Shown: positions 11,144 through 21,850, counted from the first letter of the stretch. The stretch: 64,000 nucleotides of DNA from Fidelibacterota bacterium (GCA_018650445.1 JABIFX010000023.1:1-64000), one strand, 5' to 3'. Translations and numbers: made by a program. The notes: generated by a model not told the origin, from the letters alone.

Positions 11144-12970
11144 TCATTTCAGCAACAATACTTTTCTATTTTGCTGGAAATCTTCAGCCATCAACCTCAC
11201 CACATAAACGCCACTGGATAGCTCTCCAGCATTGATCTCAAGCTGGTAAGTGCCTGGACTATATTGTTGTGATGTAATCGTCTTAACTTCGGCTCCACGC
11301 AAATCAAATAGCGAAATGGTCAGTACCGTTGTTTCTGGGACAGTAAATTCCATTTTTGCCGACTGGTTAAATGGATTGGGATAAATTTTTGACAACTTGT
11401 ATTCCTCTGGCGTCTGGTTTTCATCCAGACCAACCCAATAGCTCCCATCAATTTGAATGGCATTCAAGAGAGGACCTGCATAGGTATAGGACCATCCATA
11501 CATAAGGGCAGCTCCAACGATATCCAGAGTGCCATCTGTTATTTCCCAATCGTTGAGGGTGACAGTGTAGATCGCCGTGTTACCAGCTTGATCGAAAACA
11601 TCCAATTCTGCAACAACAAGAGAGTCCTCAACAAACAACTCAAAGACACGCTCCCCTGCAGCCCCATATGAGTGTTCGGCAAAATGAAGCTGTATATCAA
11701 AAACACCAGGGGCCAACCTGATATGATAACGCGAATATCTATTCAATGAAGTTGCCATCACAGAATCAAGTTCTGTTCCTGCAAGATCCGGATAATTTGC
11801 TGCAATCTGGTAATTTCCGCCAGAATGACCATACTCAACCTCGTGTGACCACCACTGATCTGGGAGAAAGCCTTGTGCTCCAGGTCCGGCACAGTCAATA
11901 TTGATAGGTAGCTCAAGAGGCCATGGCATATAAATAGGTACAAAATCGACTACAGTTGAATTCCCATTGATAGATTGATCCAGGAGGTTTTGAGCATAGA
12001 CAGTTGCTGAAGAAGTGATATCTAAACCCTCAACCTTCAAACCCACCGTCAGCATGTCTTCATACAGTGTCATTTCAGAAATAGGATGATTTGGTACTGT
12101 AAATATGGTGGTTTGATTGGTGTGGTCTATATCCAATTCTTTGTTGAACCTGATAACGACTGAATCAGCACTATGGGCCCTGGACCATAGGATTCCAGGA
12201 GGTGTGTTGTCGTTGAGCCCCTCAGCTCCAGGCGTTGTGAGACAGAGGATCATATATCCATCCTGGTAAACAATATTTTCAGCGACCAGTAGTGAATTGT
12301 TTCCATTCCAGGTGTGACCATCACTCATTTCCCAGCGTGTATCAACATGAGCATCAAAGTTATCAGTCCAGAGAGGTGTAAAATTTAGGTCAGTGCCAAC
12401 ACTACCGCTTCCAGGAGTATAGGTTGCTGTGGATACCCAGTCATAATAGGCATATCTAGGCATGGTTGATGTTTCAATAAAACCTACCCAATCTGTATAG
12501 GCAGGGGTCCAGATATTCATCATCAGTTTGGCGGTTTCAGAGAGATGGGCGATATGTCCCCCGGACTGTCTGTAAAATTCCTCCCCATCGATGAACCAGG
12601 CGACGTATTCCGGGGTCCATTCGAAGGCATAAGTATGAAAATCGATATGTGGATTGAAATCCAGAGGGTGTTGTCTTAGATGGGATCCATTTTCATCGAT
12701 GACATTTACATCAACATTGTCTGGCCAGCGACCCAGAATCTCAAAATCAATTTCACACCAGTCGGTGGAAGGGTATTGATCATTATAAGTAAAAAAGCTG
12801 GCTAAGAATCCTTCTCCCTGGGGAGACTTCAGCCTTACTTCAAATCTGCCATATTGAAAATATTCATGGGTTCTTAACTCGGCCCCTCTAAAATTTTGGG
12901 CATGGGTGCCATCCACTACCATTAATCCAAGCAGAATCAACAAACTGAATTTGGAAAAGCTCTTCACCAT
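11144..12970 (-). CDS. Circularly permuted GH16 beta-glucanase (Fibrobacter lichenase-like) with malectin-like module and sorting tail
   Basis: Mature protein begins FRGAELRTHEYFQYGRFEVRLKSPQGEG...WCEIDFEILG; the segment normally at the GH16 N-terminus (LWTDNFDAHVDTRWEMSDGHTWNGNNSLLVAENIVYQDGYMILCLTT) follows it; C-terminal KLSKIYPNPFNQS tail. Confidence 0.85.
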   Translation of the reverse strand: MVKSFSKFSLLILLGLMVVDGTHAQNFRGAELRTHEYFQYGRFEVRLKSPQGEGFLASFFTYNDQYPSTDWCEIDFEILGRWPDNVDVNVIDENGSHLRQHPLDFNPHIDFHTYAFEWTPEYVAWFIDGEEFYRQSGGHIAHLSETAKLMMNIWTPAYTDWVGFIETSTMPRYAYYDWVSTATYTPGSGSVGTDLNFTPLWTDNFDAHVDTRWEMSDGHTWNGNNSLLVAENIVYQDGYMILCLTTPGAEGLNDNTPPGILWSRAHSADSVVIRFNKELDIDHTNQTTIFTVPNHPISEMTLYEDMLTVGLKVEGLDITSSATVYAQNLLDQSINGNSTVVDFVPIYMPWPLELPINIDCAGPGAQGFLPDQWWSHEVEYGHSGGNYQIAANYPDLAGTELDSVMATSLNRYSRYHIRLAPGVFDIQLHFAEHSYGAAGERVFELFVEDSLVVAELDVFDQAGNTAIYTVTLNDWEITDGTLDIVGAALMYGWSYTYAGPLLNAIQIDGSYWVGLDENQTPEEYKLSKIYPNPFNQSAKMEFTVPETTVLTISLFDLRGAEVKTITSQQYSPGTYQLEINAGELSSGVYVVRLMAEDFQQNRKVLLLK

Positions 12971-12972
12971 GG

Positions 12973-14487
12973 CTATTGCTCCATTTTCTTGCCATAATCT
13001 AGTTTGTTATCTGTGGTTAAGCGTGGAAAAGCAGGGACTGCCAGGGGAAAGGGAACATTGCGATTGCTCACCATCATAGGAATTGTGCTTAATTCCAGTT
13101 TCTCAAACAAATCTGTGTTAATACTGATCACGTCTGAATACTTCTCCTGAAGTGAATCTACATAGGGATCCATATAGTCTTCAAGCATATCCATTTCGCT
13201 GAGCTTCAGGCTATCAGAAGAACTATCGATCACAGATCTGAGATGATCATTGCGACCTTGACGACTGACATAGTGATCTTGCCACATCTGTGTTGATTGG
13301 ACAACATTTGGAACCTTGTCATAACCCAATTTATAGGCTTCATCGGTGATATAGAAATCACGTATCAAGTCTGCGATTGCAAATTTAAGTTGCTCTGGAA
13401 ATTCTCTATGCGACATCTTTCTACTTCTGAAGACCAGGGGATGTTTTTTCAGATAAGATTCAAAGCGATCTATGCTCCAGGAGTCACCATTCACATCGAA
13501 GAGGACGGCATCACTGGGTATACCACCAGGTAAATCATTCAGGGATTGGGTAAATACTTGTTCCTCAGCATTCCAGACTGCCTGGTTAAGCATTCGTTCT
13601 TTTTCTTCAGAAGATCTTAAAAATAGTTCTGCACTGCGAACGGAGTAAGGTTTGAAAACCTCGCGGTTGAGCGTCAATGCTATGTCAGCCATGATGGAAC
13701 CCACATAGCGGGTATACACTCCATCAGCTTTAACTTCCAGGAGACGTGTATGGACATCATCCCACTGCTGCAATTTACTGGCTTCTGAAACGGCTGGTCT
13801 GTCTACCCACCCCTCAATTTTCATGATGATATTCTGGCCATTCTCCAGGAGTATGGGTTCAATCACCTCCCCTTTCTGGTGTTCAGAATCAAAAATTGCG
13901 CTCCAAATTGTTTGATCTTCACGGTCAAACCAACTGAAGGCTCTCTGGGGAATGGAATCCGAAACACTCAGGGTCTTGGCCAGGGTTTCAAAATCGTAGC
14001 CATCCCCTGTGGCCTGATTCCAGGACTTCAGGGCATTGGAGTCGGGAAGCGTGACATATTGAATATCATAGGTTCGACTGGCCAGACGATTCGCTCTTCT
14101 CATTTCTGTGGAATCAACTTCTACAACATCATAGGCTTGTTTCTTATACATCCACTGTCGCATCGTCTGTTCTTGGCGACCCTGGATATAAGCATTGAAG
14201 TCAGCATCTGCTTGAATGGCTGATTGCGGGTTTTCCAGTGCTAAAAGCTTCTCAGCGATAAGACTGTTTAAAATGATTTTCTTGTGGATGTAATTTGAGC
14301 CACTGCAATAGTCAGGTCGCATCGTGTACTCTGAGCGACGCATGAAATCTTCTTTGGTGATCACTCGATCACCCACTTGTGCCAGCACTTCTCCTGCAGG
14401 AGTAGGTACAGATTCACAGCTCAGTAAAAGCAACAAAGCCACCCCAAGAATTATCACAGGGGTGGCTTTTATTGTTGGAATATTCAT
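12973..14487 (-). CDS. SurA/PpiC-like peptidyl-prolyl isomerase lipoprotein
   Basis: Lipobox LLLLLSC; GEVLAQVGDRVITKEDF; LNSLIAEKLLALE typical of SurA-N/PpiC proteins. Confidence 0.65.
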   Translation of the reverse strand: MNIPTIKATPVIILGVALLLLLSCESVPTPAGEVLAQVGDRVITKEDFMRRSEYTMRPDYCSGSNYIHKKIILNSLIAEKLLALENPQSAIQADADFNAYIQGRQEQTMRQWMYKKQAYDVVEVDSTEMRRANRLASRTYDIQYVTLPDSNALKSWNQATGDGYDFETLAKTLSVSDSIPQRAFSWFDREDQTIWSAIFDSEHQKGEVIEPILLENGQNIIMKIEGWVDRPAVSEASKLQQWDDVHTRLLEVKADGVYTRYVGSIMADIALTLNREVFKPYSVRSAELFLRSSEEKERMLNQAVWNAEEQVFTQSLNDLPGGIPSDAVLFDVNGDSWSIDRFESYLKKHPLVFRSRKMSHREFPEQLKFAIADLIRDFYITDEAYKLGYDKVPNVVQSTQMWQDHYVSRQGRNDHLRSVIDSSSDSLKLSEMDMLEDYMDPYVDSLQEKYSDVISINTDLFEKLELSTIPMMVSNRNVPFPLAVPAFPRLTTDNKLDYGKKMEQ

Positions 14488-14490
14488 GAT

Positions 14491-15543
14491 TTAGAAGGTC
14501 AAGCCAATCGTATAGGCGTGAGTCCTCCCCAGAATACCTGCTTCCTTAAAAGCATAATCTACTTTCACCGAACGGTTGCCCCTAGCGAACAACTCGATAC
14601 CGCCACCTGCAGTGAGACCAAACTCTGTCTCATCCATGTAAAGGGCCTTGTAGCCCCCACGTACAAAGAACTTGCCTGCATTGGATATCTTCAAGGCGTA
14701 CTCAGCACCCACATTGATGGATTCTGAATTGTTGTTTGGGTGTAAGGCGTCAGCAGCAAGTGTGAGACTGCTAAAACTTGTCTGAATGGGCTTATAGGAG
14801 AGACCAATTCTAAACATCAAAGGAAGTTCCCAGGCTTGAGTCCGGTATTGTCCAATGACATCTCCGTAGTTTCCTGTCTCATCAATTGAAATATCAATGG
14901 GCTGAATCAGATCGATACCATCGTACTGCATGCGACTTCCATAGTTGGAGATACTCATACCGATATCAAGACCATTCCCCTTTTCTCCAGTTGGAGAAAA
15001 GAATTGCGTTTTCACAATTACTCCCAAGTCCACTGCAAACGCAGAGGCGCTCTCATGCCAGATCTGGGAATTGATCATTTTAGCCGTAGCACCAAAGGAG
15101 AACCAATTGGCTATTTTCCTGGCATAAGAGAGACCTACTGCGAAATCATTGGCTGTAAAGAATTCTCCGGTTCCATCCTGGTTAGCAAGTGTAGTAACCT
15201 GCATCTCACCATATCCCACCTGTGTCAACGAGACTACAAATGTCCCAACCCCAGGCATCACAACAGCACCACTGGCAAAGATCGTATTGATATCTACGAG
15301 CCAGGGCTGATACATGAGAGAGAAACTGCTCTTCTTCAAGTAAGCAACACTTGCTGGATTCCAATAGACTGAACTTAAGTCTCCAGTCACAGCGACATAT
15401 GCTTCACCCATTGCAGATGGTGCGCTACCCATTCCAATTTCAAGGAAACTGGCAGCTGTGGAACCATAACGATTTATTTGTTCGCCAAAACCTATAGATG
15501 CTGTCAGGAGGACGATGACGAGAAAGATTGCGATACGTTTCAT
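14491..15543 (-). CDS. PorV/PorQ family (UPF0164-like) outer-membrane protein
   Basis: GSTAASFLEIGMGSAPSAMGEAYVAVTGDLSSVYWNPASVAYLKKSSFSLMYQPWLVDI is a PorV-family signature; C-terminal beta-strand ending in TF. Confidence 0.85.
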   Translation of the reverse strand: MKRIAIFLVIVLLTASIGFGEQINRYGSTAASFLEIGMGSAPSAMGEAYVAVTGDLSSVYWNPASVAYLKKSSFSLMYQPWLVDINTIFASGAVVMPGVGTFVVSLTQVGYGEMQVTTLANQDGTGEFFTANDFAVGLSYARKIANWFSFGATAKMINSQIWHESASAFAVDLGVIVKTQFFSPTGEKGNGLDIGMSISNYGSRMQYDGIDLIQPIDISIDETGNYGDVIGQYRTQAWELPLMFRIGLSYKPIQTSFSSLTLAADALHPNNNSESINVGAEYALKISNAGKFFVRGGYKALYMDETEFGLTAGGGIELFARGNRSVKVDYAFKEAGILGRTHAYTIGLTF

Positions 15544-15554
15544 TTCACACCTCC

Positions 15555-18500
15555 TTATTTGATAACGGCAAATTTGCCGGTTTTGGTTTCAGGGGTATCT
15601 GTCCCCATTGCTTCAATGTGGTAGAGATACATGCCGGCTGCAATTTCCAGCCCCTCCCTGGTTAGCATATCCCAGTGAGCAATTCCGTTCTCTGGATCTG
15701 CATTGTCAACAACGATGCGATCAACAAGCGTCCCGCTCACTGTAAAGATGGTGATGACACACTCAGCAGGAATGTGAGTAAACATCAATTTTCGGCGCTG
15801 ATTGAGAAATGGATTCGCAACGGCAGTTTCCATCATGTTGGTGACAACATATGGATTGGGGACCACCTGAATACTATCCATCTTTGTTCGTAAACTCACA
15901 ATATCAAGCTCACCCGAACTCTGTACTGTGAACCTAAGCGAATCTGTCTCAAAGAAAGGTCTATTGAATCTTACTTCATAGACATCTTCTGCTTCAGGGA
16001 AAGTATTCTCCGTAACAAACTTGAAGTTAATCTCAAAGACTGTTGCCTTCCAGCGATCTCTGTCCTGGACACCAACCAGGATCTTATCATTAAACTTGTT
16101 GAACTCGCCATCGCCATCAAGGTCAATGGCAACCATGTCAAAAGTATCGTACATGTTGTTGGTATCAACAAAACTAGTATTGAGAACATAAAAACTAAAA
16201 GGTTCTTGCCAGAGGACGTCGAGACCACTCGAACCGTCCACATCTCTCACTGTACCACCTCTCGCTTTTCCAACATAGGCAGAATCATCATTGGTGAAAA
16301 TAATGTCATAATCCCAGGCCAGGAGACGTGACTCAAGCTCTGAGGGTACAATATTGATCAATCCACTACCTATCAACCAGTCAGAGCGTGCATAGCTATA
16401 CTCTGGAACAAGCACACCTGGATCGATCTCTATTTGCAATCCATCAAAGACGTCTGAACTCACACCATCAGGGTTGAGTGTGACAAAGTCTGAATAGCCC
16501 TGAGCTGTGAGTAATGAGTCTCCCTCAATACTTAGGATATTACTCCCGGTGAAGTGATCTACATTTTCACTATAAACCACCCGATTGCTATCTGATTCAT
16601 CCAGAATGGAAAAACCACTGGTGGAATAGAATAAACCATGTTCATAACTACTCAGTTCCTTGATGGTATCAGACTCAAAAGTAACGATATATGTATGATT
16701 CTCTTTGAGACCGGCATTTGAAAGTATCTGGGGTGTTACTGTACCTGTACCAAAGAGATTTTCAGGTTCTATGAGAGCCAACTCTGGCTGCTCATATCCA
16801 GCCGCTGATTGGCGAGGTGTCATAATGGCAACATTTTTACCGTAGGAACGAACTTCCTCACCCTCATCTAATTCAATAACGGCATTGTTCTCAGAAGGAG
16901 AAATGCCAGGACCGATATTGGGGGCGCCATAATCATAGGCCACCACTGCATAGTAATAGGTTCGACCATTCTGGACATTATTATCAATGTACCTGTGGGA
17001 CAATCCGGTCTCAGAACCAAGATAGTAAGCAGTTCCATTTAGCAGTCCAAAATCGGTGAAGCCTTGCTTCCCATTTTTGAGATCGCATTGAAAAATGGAT
17101 GTCTTAAAGGTTGGTTGGCCAAAGCCATCCGTGATGGTTTCTGGATCTGCCAGGAATTTATCTGTTGAACGATAGATCTTATATCCTTCGAAATCATTGA
17201 CATTCCCAACAAATGGATCTCTTGTGCGAGTGTCAGCAATATCATCCCAGGTCAGGATCACTTTGCCATCGCCAGGAGTTGCTGTGAGCGTTGGCATCTT
17301 AGGGGGTTGTGCAAAGCGATAATCTTTTTCGTAGATAACCTGAACGATCTTTTTGAGCTCATAGAGTGCAGGAGCCCTGTGATCATCATCGTTGAGACCA
17401 TCAAGATCATCATAGGAGTGGAGCTCACTCATTGAAATTCGTTCTGTCAAGCCTTGTGGCAATGCAAAAGGACCCGATGCAAAGACCTCGATCAGGTTTG
17501 ATGTATTGGTGGTGTACTCTTCCAGAGAATCAGCGGCAATCAATTCCCACATCGCCTGGTCATTCTTAAACCAGGTCGTAGTATTTGATATGGAGTGACT
17601 TGGAACAGGAAACATCTGAAAGGCAGTTAAACCTACCATATCAGATTCAGAAACATCAGTAAAGTTAAAGTTTGGTTCGCAACCTTGACCCTCCCTGAAT
17701 GATGGCATATGGTCACATTCACCTTCATCTGGACCGGTATAGTTCAATTCACCTGGTCCGACGCCATCTAGACCTACATCATCACCGAAATATTCTGCAG
17801 GTTGATAGATTCCATCACCGTTGGCGTCAAATCCATCTTCCCAATCCTGATCCTCATCTGCATCCCAGTGCGGACGGAGGTCTGACTCAGCCAGTTTATA
17901 GAAATCCAGGAACTTTTGAAGATCGGCAATATTATCGTGTGAGCCAACCATGGCGATTGGATCGTTATCCCGTTTTTCATTCAGGAGACCATCGTCATCA
18001 TTGTCAATAAAGTCATTGGGAACTCCAGGACTTTCCAAATAAGCGAATCCCATGGTTCCTGTTTTCACATTACCGACACCACGTCCAGAAACATCCCATG
18101 AATAGGACATATCCAGCTCATCATCGAAGTAACCTTTTTCGTCATCTCCATCTGATGCACCAACTGCGTTATGACCAATGGCATTGTCAACCCAATAGCC
18201 AAAAGCCACTTCTAAAAGATCATAATCTGAGGTATTTGCGATTGAGTACTCCCAGAATATTGCATCTCGAGCCTGGGGGTTATTCCACTGGAAACCGCGT
18301 TGTTCGACGCGCAATCCAAGACCACCCCATGGTGCGCCAGCTTGTTGAGTAGCATTGGCCTGGATGGATTTTCCCGGTCTGGGATAATATTTTACCAGAT
18401 CCTCCACACCGAGGTATTCCTGATCCTGAGCATCATTCACCACAAAATATGCTTCCATATCTGCGTAGGTGACACCACGACCAAAACGACCATTCCATTC

Positions 18501-19049
18501 ACCAGGCCATTTGAGAGCATAATCCACTGACGGCCAGCCTGCTGCAGGCCAGGAAGCTGGCAGGTGACTCATGGCAGGATATTCACTTATTAAATTTGAG
18601 TAGCCTTCCACAGGGTATAAACCCCATTCCACATCGCCAGTAAGATTGACATCCATCTCCTCACGATAACTGGTCTGGAGATAATACATGGTGTGATGGT
18701 CATTCATGAGAACTGAAGCCCAATCCGTAAGAGGTATGGTATCAACCTGTGTATTGGGATCATCTTTAATATATACTTTCGCACCAAGCAGCAGCCCCAT
18801 ACCATCAACCATTTTTGAGCCAGCTGAGTTGTTGGGCCAGCGCGAAACATTGGGTTTCCGCCAGGCTGAAAGTTCTGTAGTATTCTGAAAGTACATGAGG
18901 ACACGGTTACCGGTCATGTAGCCTTCACGTTCAAATTCCGGATCCCCAGCTGGATCAATGGGTCCCACAAAGGGTCTACCCTGTCCTAGAATACTTGATG
19001 TTCCTATGGCAAGGATTGCAATTAACAAAAGATATGGACGAATTCTCAT
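15555..19049 (-). CDS. Large secreted/surface protein with Fn3-like region and C-terminal sorting domain
   Basis: 1164 aa; signal peptide; TLTATPGDGKVILTWDDIADTRTRDP...FEGYKIYRSTD; C-terminal GMYLYHIEA...GKFAVIK. Confidence 0.65.
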   Translation of the reverse strand: MRIRPYLLLIAILAIGTSSILGQGRPFVGPIDPAGDPEFEREGYMTGNRVLMYFQNTTELSAWRKPNVSRWPNNSAGSKMVDGMGLLLGAKVYIKDDPNTQVDTIPLTDWASVLMNDHHTMYYLQTSYREEMDVNLTGDVEWGLYPVEGYSNLISEYPAMSHLPASWPAAGWPSVDYALKWPGEWNGRFGRGVTYADMEAYFVVNDAQDQEYLGVEDLVKYYPRPGKSIQANATQQAGAPWGGLGLRVEQRGFQWNNPQARDAIFWEYSIANTSDYDLLEVAFGYWVDNAIGHNAVGASDGDDEKGYFDDELDMSYSWDVSGRGVGNVKTGTMGFAYLESPGVPNDFIDNDDDGLLNEKRDNDPIAMVGSHDNIADLQKFLDFYKLAESDLRPHWDADEDQDWEDGFDANGDGIYQPAEYFGDDVGLDGVGPGELNYTGPDEGECDHMPSFREGQGCEPNFNFTDVSESDMVGLTAFQMFPVPSHSISNTTTWFKNDQAMWELIAADSLEEYTTNTSNLIEVFASGPFALPQGLTERISMSELHSYDDLDGLNDDDHRAPALYELKKIVQVIYEKDYRFAQPPKMPTLTATPGDGKVILTWDDIADTRTRDPFVGNVNDFEGYKIYRSTDKFLADPETITDGFGQPTFKTSIFQCDLKNGKQGFTDFGLLNGTAYYLGSETGLSHRYIDNNVQNGRTYYYAVVAYDYGAPNIGPGISPSENNAVIELDEGEEVRSYGKNVAIMTPRQSAAGYEQPELALIEPENLFGTGTVTPQILSNAGLKENHTYIVTFESDTIKELSSYEHGLFYSTSGFSILDESDSNRVVYSENVDHFTGSNILSIEGDSLLTAQGYSDFVTLNPDGVSSDVFDGLQIEIDPGVLVPEYSYARSDWLIGSGLINIVPSELESRLLAWDYDIIFTNDDSAYVGKARGGTVRDVDGSSGLDVLWQEPFSFYVLNTSFVDTNNMYDTFDMVAIDLDGDGEFNKFNDKILVGVQDRDRWKATVFEINFKFVTENTFPEAEDVYEVRFNRPFFETDSLRFTVQSSGELDIVSLRTKMDSIQVVPNPYVVTNMMETAVANPFLNQRRKLMFTHIPAECVITIFTVSGTLVDRIVVDNADPENGIAHWDMLTREGLEIAAGMYLYHIEAMGTDTPETKTGKFAVIK

Positions 19050-19058
19050 TGCATCCTC

Positions 19059-21767
19059 CTAGAATGACAGGCCAACGCCAAGTTTAACCTGGCGGGGAGC
19101 GCTAAATGCTGAGGGGTCTTGGTAAAGTTCACTATATGGGAAGAAATCTTCCTTGAAGTTTGAAAGATCAGCATCGGTGACAATGGCCGTATAGGCACGT
19201 CCAGTTTCACCATTAACCCAGTTTTCGTTTAGTCGATCAAACAGATTATATACTGACAGATCAAATTTAAGGTTCATCCCTTTTAACAATTTCATGTTGT
19301 AGTATGCCGTTAGATCAGCATGATAGCGAATTGGACGATAATCATTGTTTGGATAAAGATTTACGCGAGCAAGAATACTTTCACCCTGTGGAGAGAATGT
19401 ATAAGGGGCTCCTGAATTGAAGTATCCAGTAAGTGAAACTCCATAATTAGGTCCTATATATCCAAGGGTTCCATTTAAGGTGTGTCTCTGATCCCAACTC
19501 ATGGGAATAAATTTATTTACTGGATCTTGACTTGAACCGGCCCTGTCAAATGATTGTGTTGGTGAATCAGCATTTCCACGAGTGTATTGCAAAGTATAAT
19601 TCAACCAGACATTGATGGGATTCTTGAATACATCAAATTTAACTTCAAGACCACGGACGTTCCCGTAATCCTTATTGGTGTACATCCCATATTCAATTTG
19701 GTTGTAGGTACTGATAATTTTGGTACTCAACAAATTATAGATATCCTTGTAAAACAGAGATACTTCAACTCCCACACCCGAGGCGACCTCCTGCCAGAGT
19801 CCAATTTCATAGGCAACTGTTTTTTCAGCCTCCAGATTGGAATTACCCATGGTGGTGGAATAATCGCTTGGCGCTATGAGGAATGAGTGATTCTGGTACA
19901 TGGCATACATAGGTGGCAACTGGAAGAAATGTCCGTAGCTAAAGTGCAGAATTGCAGCACTACCCAATTGATAAGCCAGGCCGATCCTGGGGCTCACCTG
20001 AAAGGTCTTAGGGGTTTCAGGATAGGTTGATGTCCTTGAGCTATCATCTTCAAAGAACAACTGATTGGCAGGATTTCTCAGGTCACTGGGGTAACGGGTT
20101 GCAGGATCAAACCAATCATAGCGGATACCATAATTGATGACCATCTCGTCATATTCCATTTTATCCTGGATATATCCGGCAAAATCAGATGGAGTAACGG
20201 TATATACATCAGCATAAACTGAACTATCACCGTAAACCACTGGTTCATAGGTAAATACGGCGAGGGGTGTTCCCTCATACTTATTCCGAATATTGTGCCA
20301 TTGGTTGGTTAGATCGTGCTGTACATAGTTTAGACCGGCTTTGATATTGTGATGAGAATTGATCTGCCAGGTTAAGTCTAATTTGGCAGCGTTATCTATC
20401 ATCCAGCGTTCGCTGTGATCTTTATTTTGTCCACCTGTGCTGACTCCTACGCCATAACTATTGGAATAGATATCGTTAACATATTTTGAACTTAGCTTTT
20501 CCCTATATACATAGTTGCCATTGTAGGTGTCCATTGAGGAAAGTTTCAGTTCATAAAAAAGACTATTGGTAAGCAAGTGGTTAAGTTGAAAAACTGTGAA
20601 ATTTGATTCACGATAGCTGCTGGCCATCCCATGTGGGTTGTAACGCGACCCATGATCGTAGCCATCCCAACGATCATTATTTATGGAATGCATGAGCGAA
20701 AATTTTATGCCACCTGACATGTTGAACACCATCTTCCCCAGGAAGGAACGGTTTAAGGAACCATTCATGGGTACCAATACACTGTCACCCTCATTCTCGG
20801 TGATCCAACCCGCCGTAATTTCAGACGTATAGTCGCTAAAATCATCGACATTATAACGGGAAATACCATTGAGGTGGTTGCGATTATGCTGATAACGTGT
20901 ATTGACAAAAAATGTAATTTTGTCTCCAAGTACTGGACCACTTAATTGAAATTTATAGTCTTCATTTTGATTTACACTGAGGGTTTCAATACCCTTGAAT
21001 ATATCATCGTTTCCGGTGATATAATTGGCCATTCCTGTATAGAAAGAGCCATGAAATTCTTTACTGCCGTCTTTAGTAACCGCATTTACCACACCACTCA
21101 TGGCGCGGCCATACTCTGCATTAAATGTCCCCGTAATAACTTCGAGATCCTTGATAGATTCAGGTTCGATCTCTACTGAGGCAAATTGACCTCCAAAAGT
21201 CTCATCAACAGAAACACCATCGATGAGATAAGAAACTTCAGTTGATCTACCTCCCCTGAAGTGACCATCTACCACCCCTGCCTGCATGTTGACTACTGCA
21301 CCAAGGCTTTCTACAGGTAACATCTCCAACTGTTCTGATGAGATATTCTTGATCGTTCCAGTCTGATCTTTCTTGATAGCTGCCCGTTCGACCTCAACAA
21401 CAACGACTTCACCAGTAATTGTGGCCACTTTCATGCGCACATCAACGGGAACAGTCCTATTGATTGAAACAGGGATGGACTCGACAACGACGGGAGCGTA
21501 TCCAATCATATCAACACGCAAGTCATAATGTCCCGGGCGGATATTAAGGATAAAATACCTTCCTTCTATATCGGCCGCGGCACCCATCTGTGTTTCCAGC
21601 AAGATAACATTTGCTCCGGGAAGTGGCTCTCCGGTTACGTCATCAATGATTGTTCCGGCGATTTTCCCCGTTGTCTGTGCCTGAAGACTACCTGCAAGCA
21701 TAAGAGACAATCCTGTCACTGTTAAAAGTCTACGGCGGAGCTTTTCTAAATCAAATTTCATCATCAT
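19059..21767 (-). CDS. TonB-dependent receptor with N-terminal carboxypeptidase-regulatory-like domain
   Basis: GKIAGTIIDDVTGEPLPGANVILLETQMGAAADIEGRYFILNIRPG; plug motifs; beta-barrel ending in LGVGLSF. Confidence 0.9.
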   Translation of the reverse strand: MMMKFDLEKLRRRLLTVTGLSLMLAGSLQAQTTGKIAGTIIDDVTGEPLPGANVILLETQMGAAADIEGRYFILNIRPGHYDLRVDMIGYAPVVVESIPVSINRTVPVDVRMKVATITGEVVVVEVERAAIKKDQTGTIKNISSEQLEMLPVESLGAVVNMQAGVVDGHFRGGRSTEVSYLIDGVSVDETFGGQFASVEIEPESIKDLEVITGTFNAEYGRAMSGVVNAVTKDGSKEFHGSFYTGMANYITGNDDIFKGIETLSVNQNEDYKFQLSGPVLGDKITFFVNTRYQHNRNHLNGISRYNVDDFSDYTSEITAGWITENEGDSVLVPMNGSLNRSFLGKMVFNMSGGIKFSLMHSINNDRWDGYDHGSRYNPHGMASSYRESNFTVFQLNHLLTNSLFYELKLSSMDTYNGNYVYREKLSSKYVNDIYSNSYGVGVSTGGQNKDHSERWMIDNAAKLDLTWQINSHHNIKAGLNYVQHDLTNQWHNIRNKYEGTPLAVFTYEPVVYGDSSVYADVYTVTPSDFAGYIQDKMEYDEMVINYGIRYDWFDPATRYPSDLRNPANQLFFEDDSSRTSTYPETPKTFQVSPRIGLAYQLGSAAILHFSYGHFFQLPPMYAMYQNHSFLIAPSDYSTTMGNSNLEAEKTVAYEIGLWQEVASGVGVEVSLFYKDIYNLLSTKIISTYNQIEYGMYTNKDYGNVRGLEVKFDVFKNPINVWLNYTLQYTRGNADSPTQSFDRAGSSQDPVNKFIPMSWDQRHTLNGTLGYIGPNYGVSLTGYFNSGAPYTFSPQGESILARVNLYPNNDYRPIRYHADLTAYYNMKLLKGMNLKFDLSVYNLFDRLNENWVNGETGRAYTAIVTDADLSNFKEDFFPYSELYQDPSAFSAPRQVKLGVGLSF

Positions 21768-21788
21768 CTACCAGTTGGCTATGTGAAA

Positions 21789-21817
21789 GGGGGACGAACT
21801 TTAAGTGTCCATCCCCC
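21789..21817 (-). terminator. Intercistronic hairpin (11-bp stem, 7-nt loop) between the CBM-rich gene and the TonB receptor gene
   Basis: Minus-strand RNA GGGGGAUGGAC-ACUUAAA-GUUCGUCCCCC followed by UUUCAC; the two non-Watson-Crick positions are G-U wobbles only on the minus strand. Confidence 0.6.
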
Positions 21818-21850
21818 CGCACAGTTTATTTCTCTAAAACGTCAACAATC

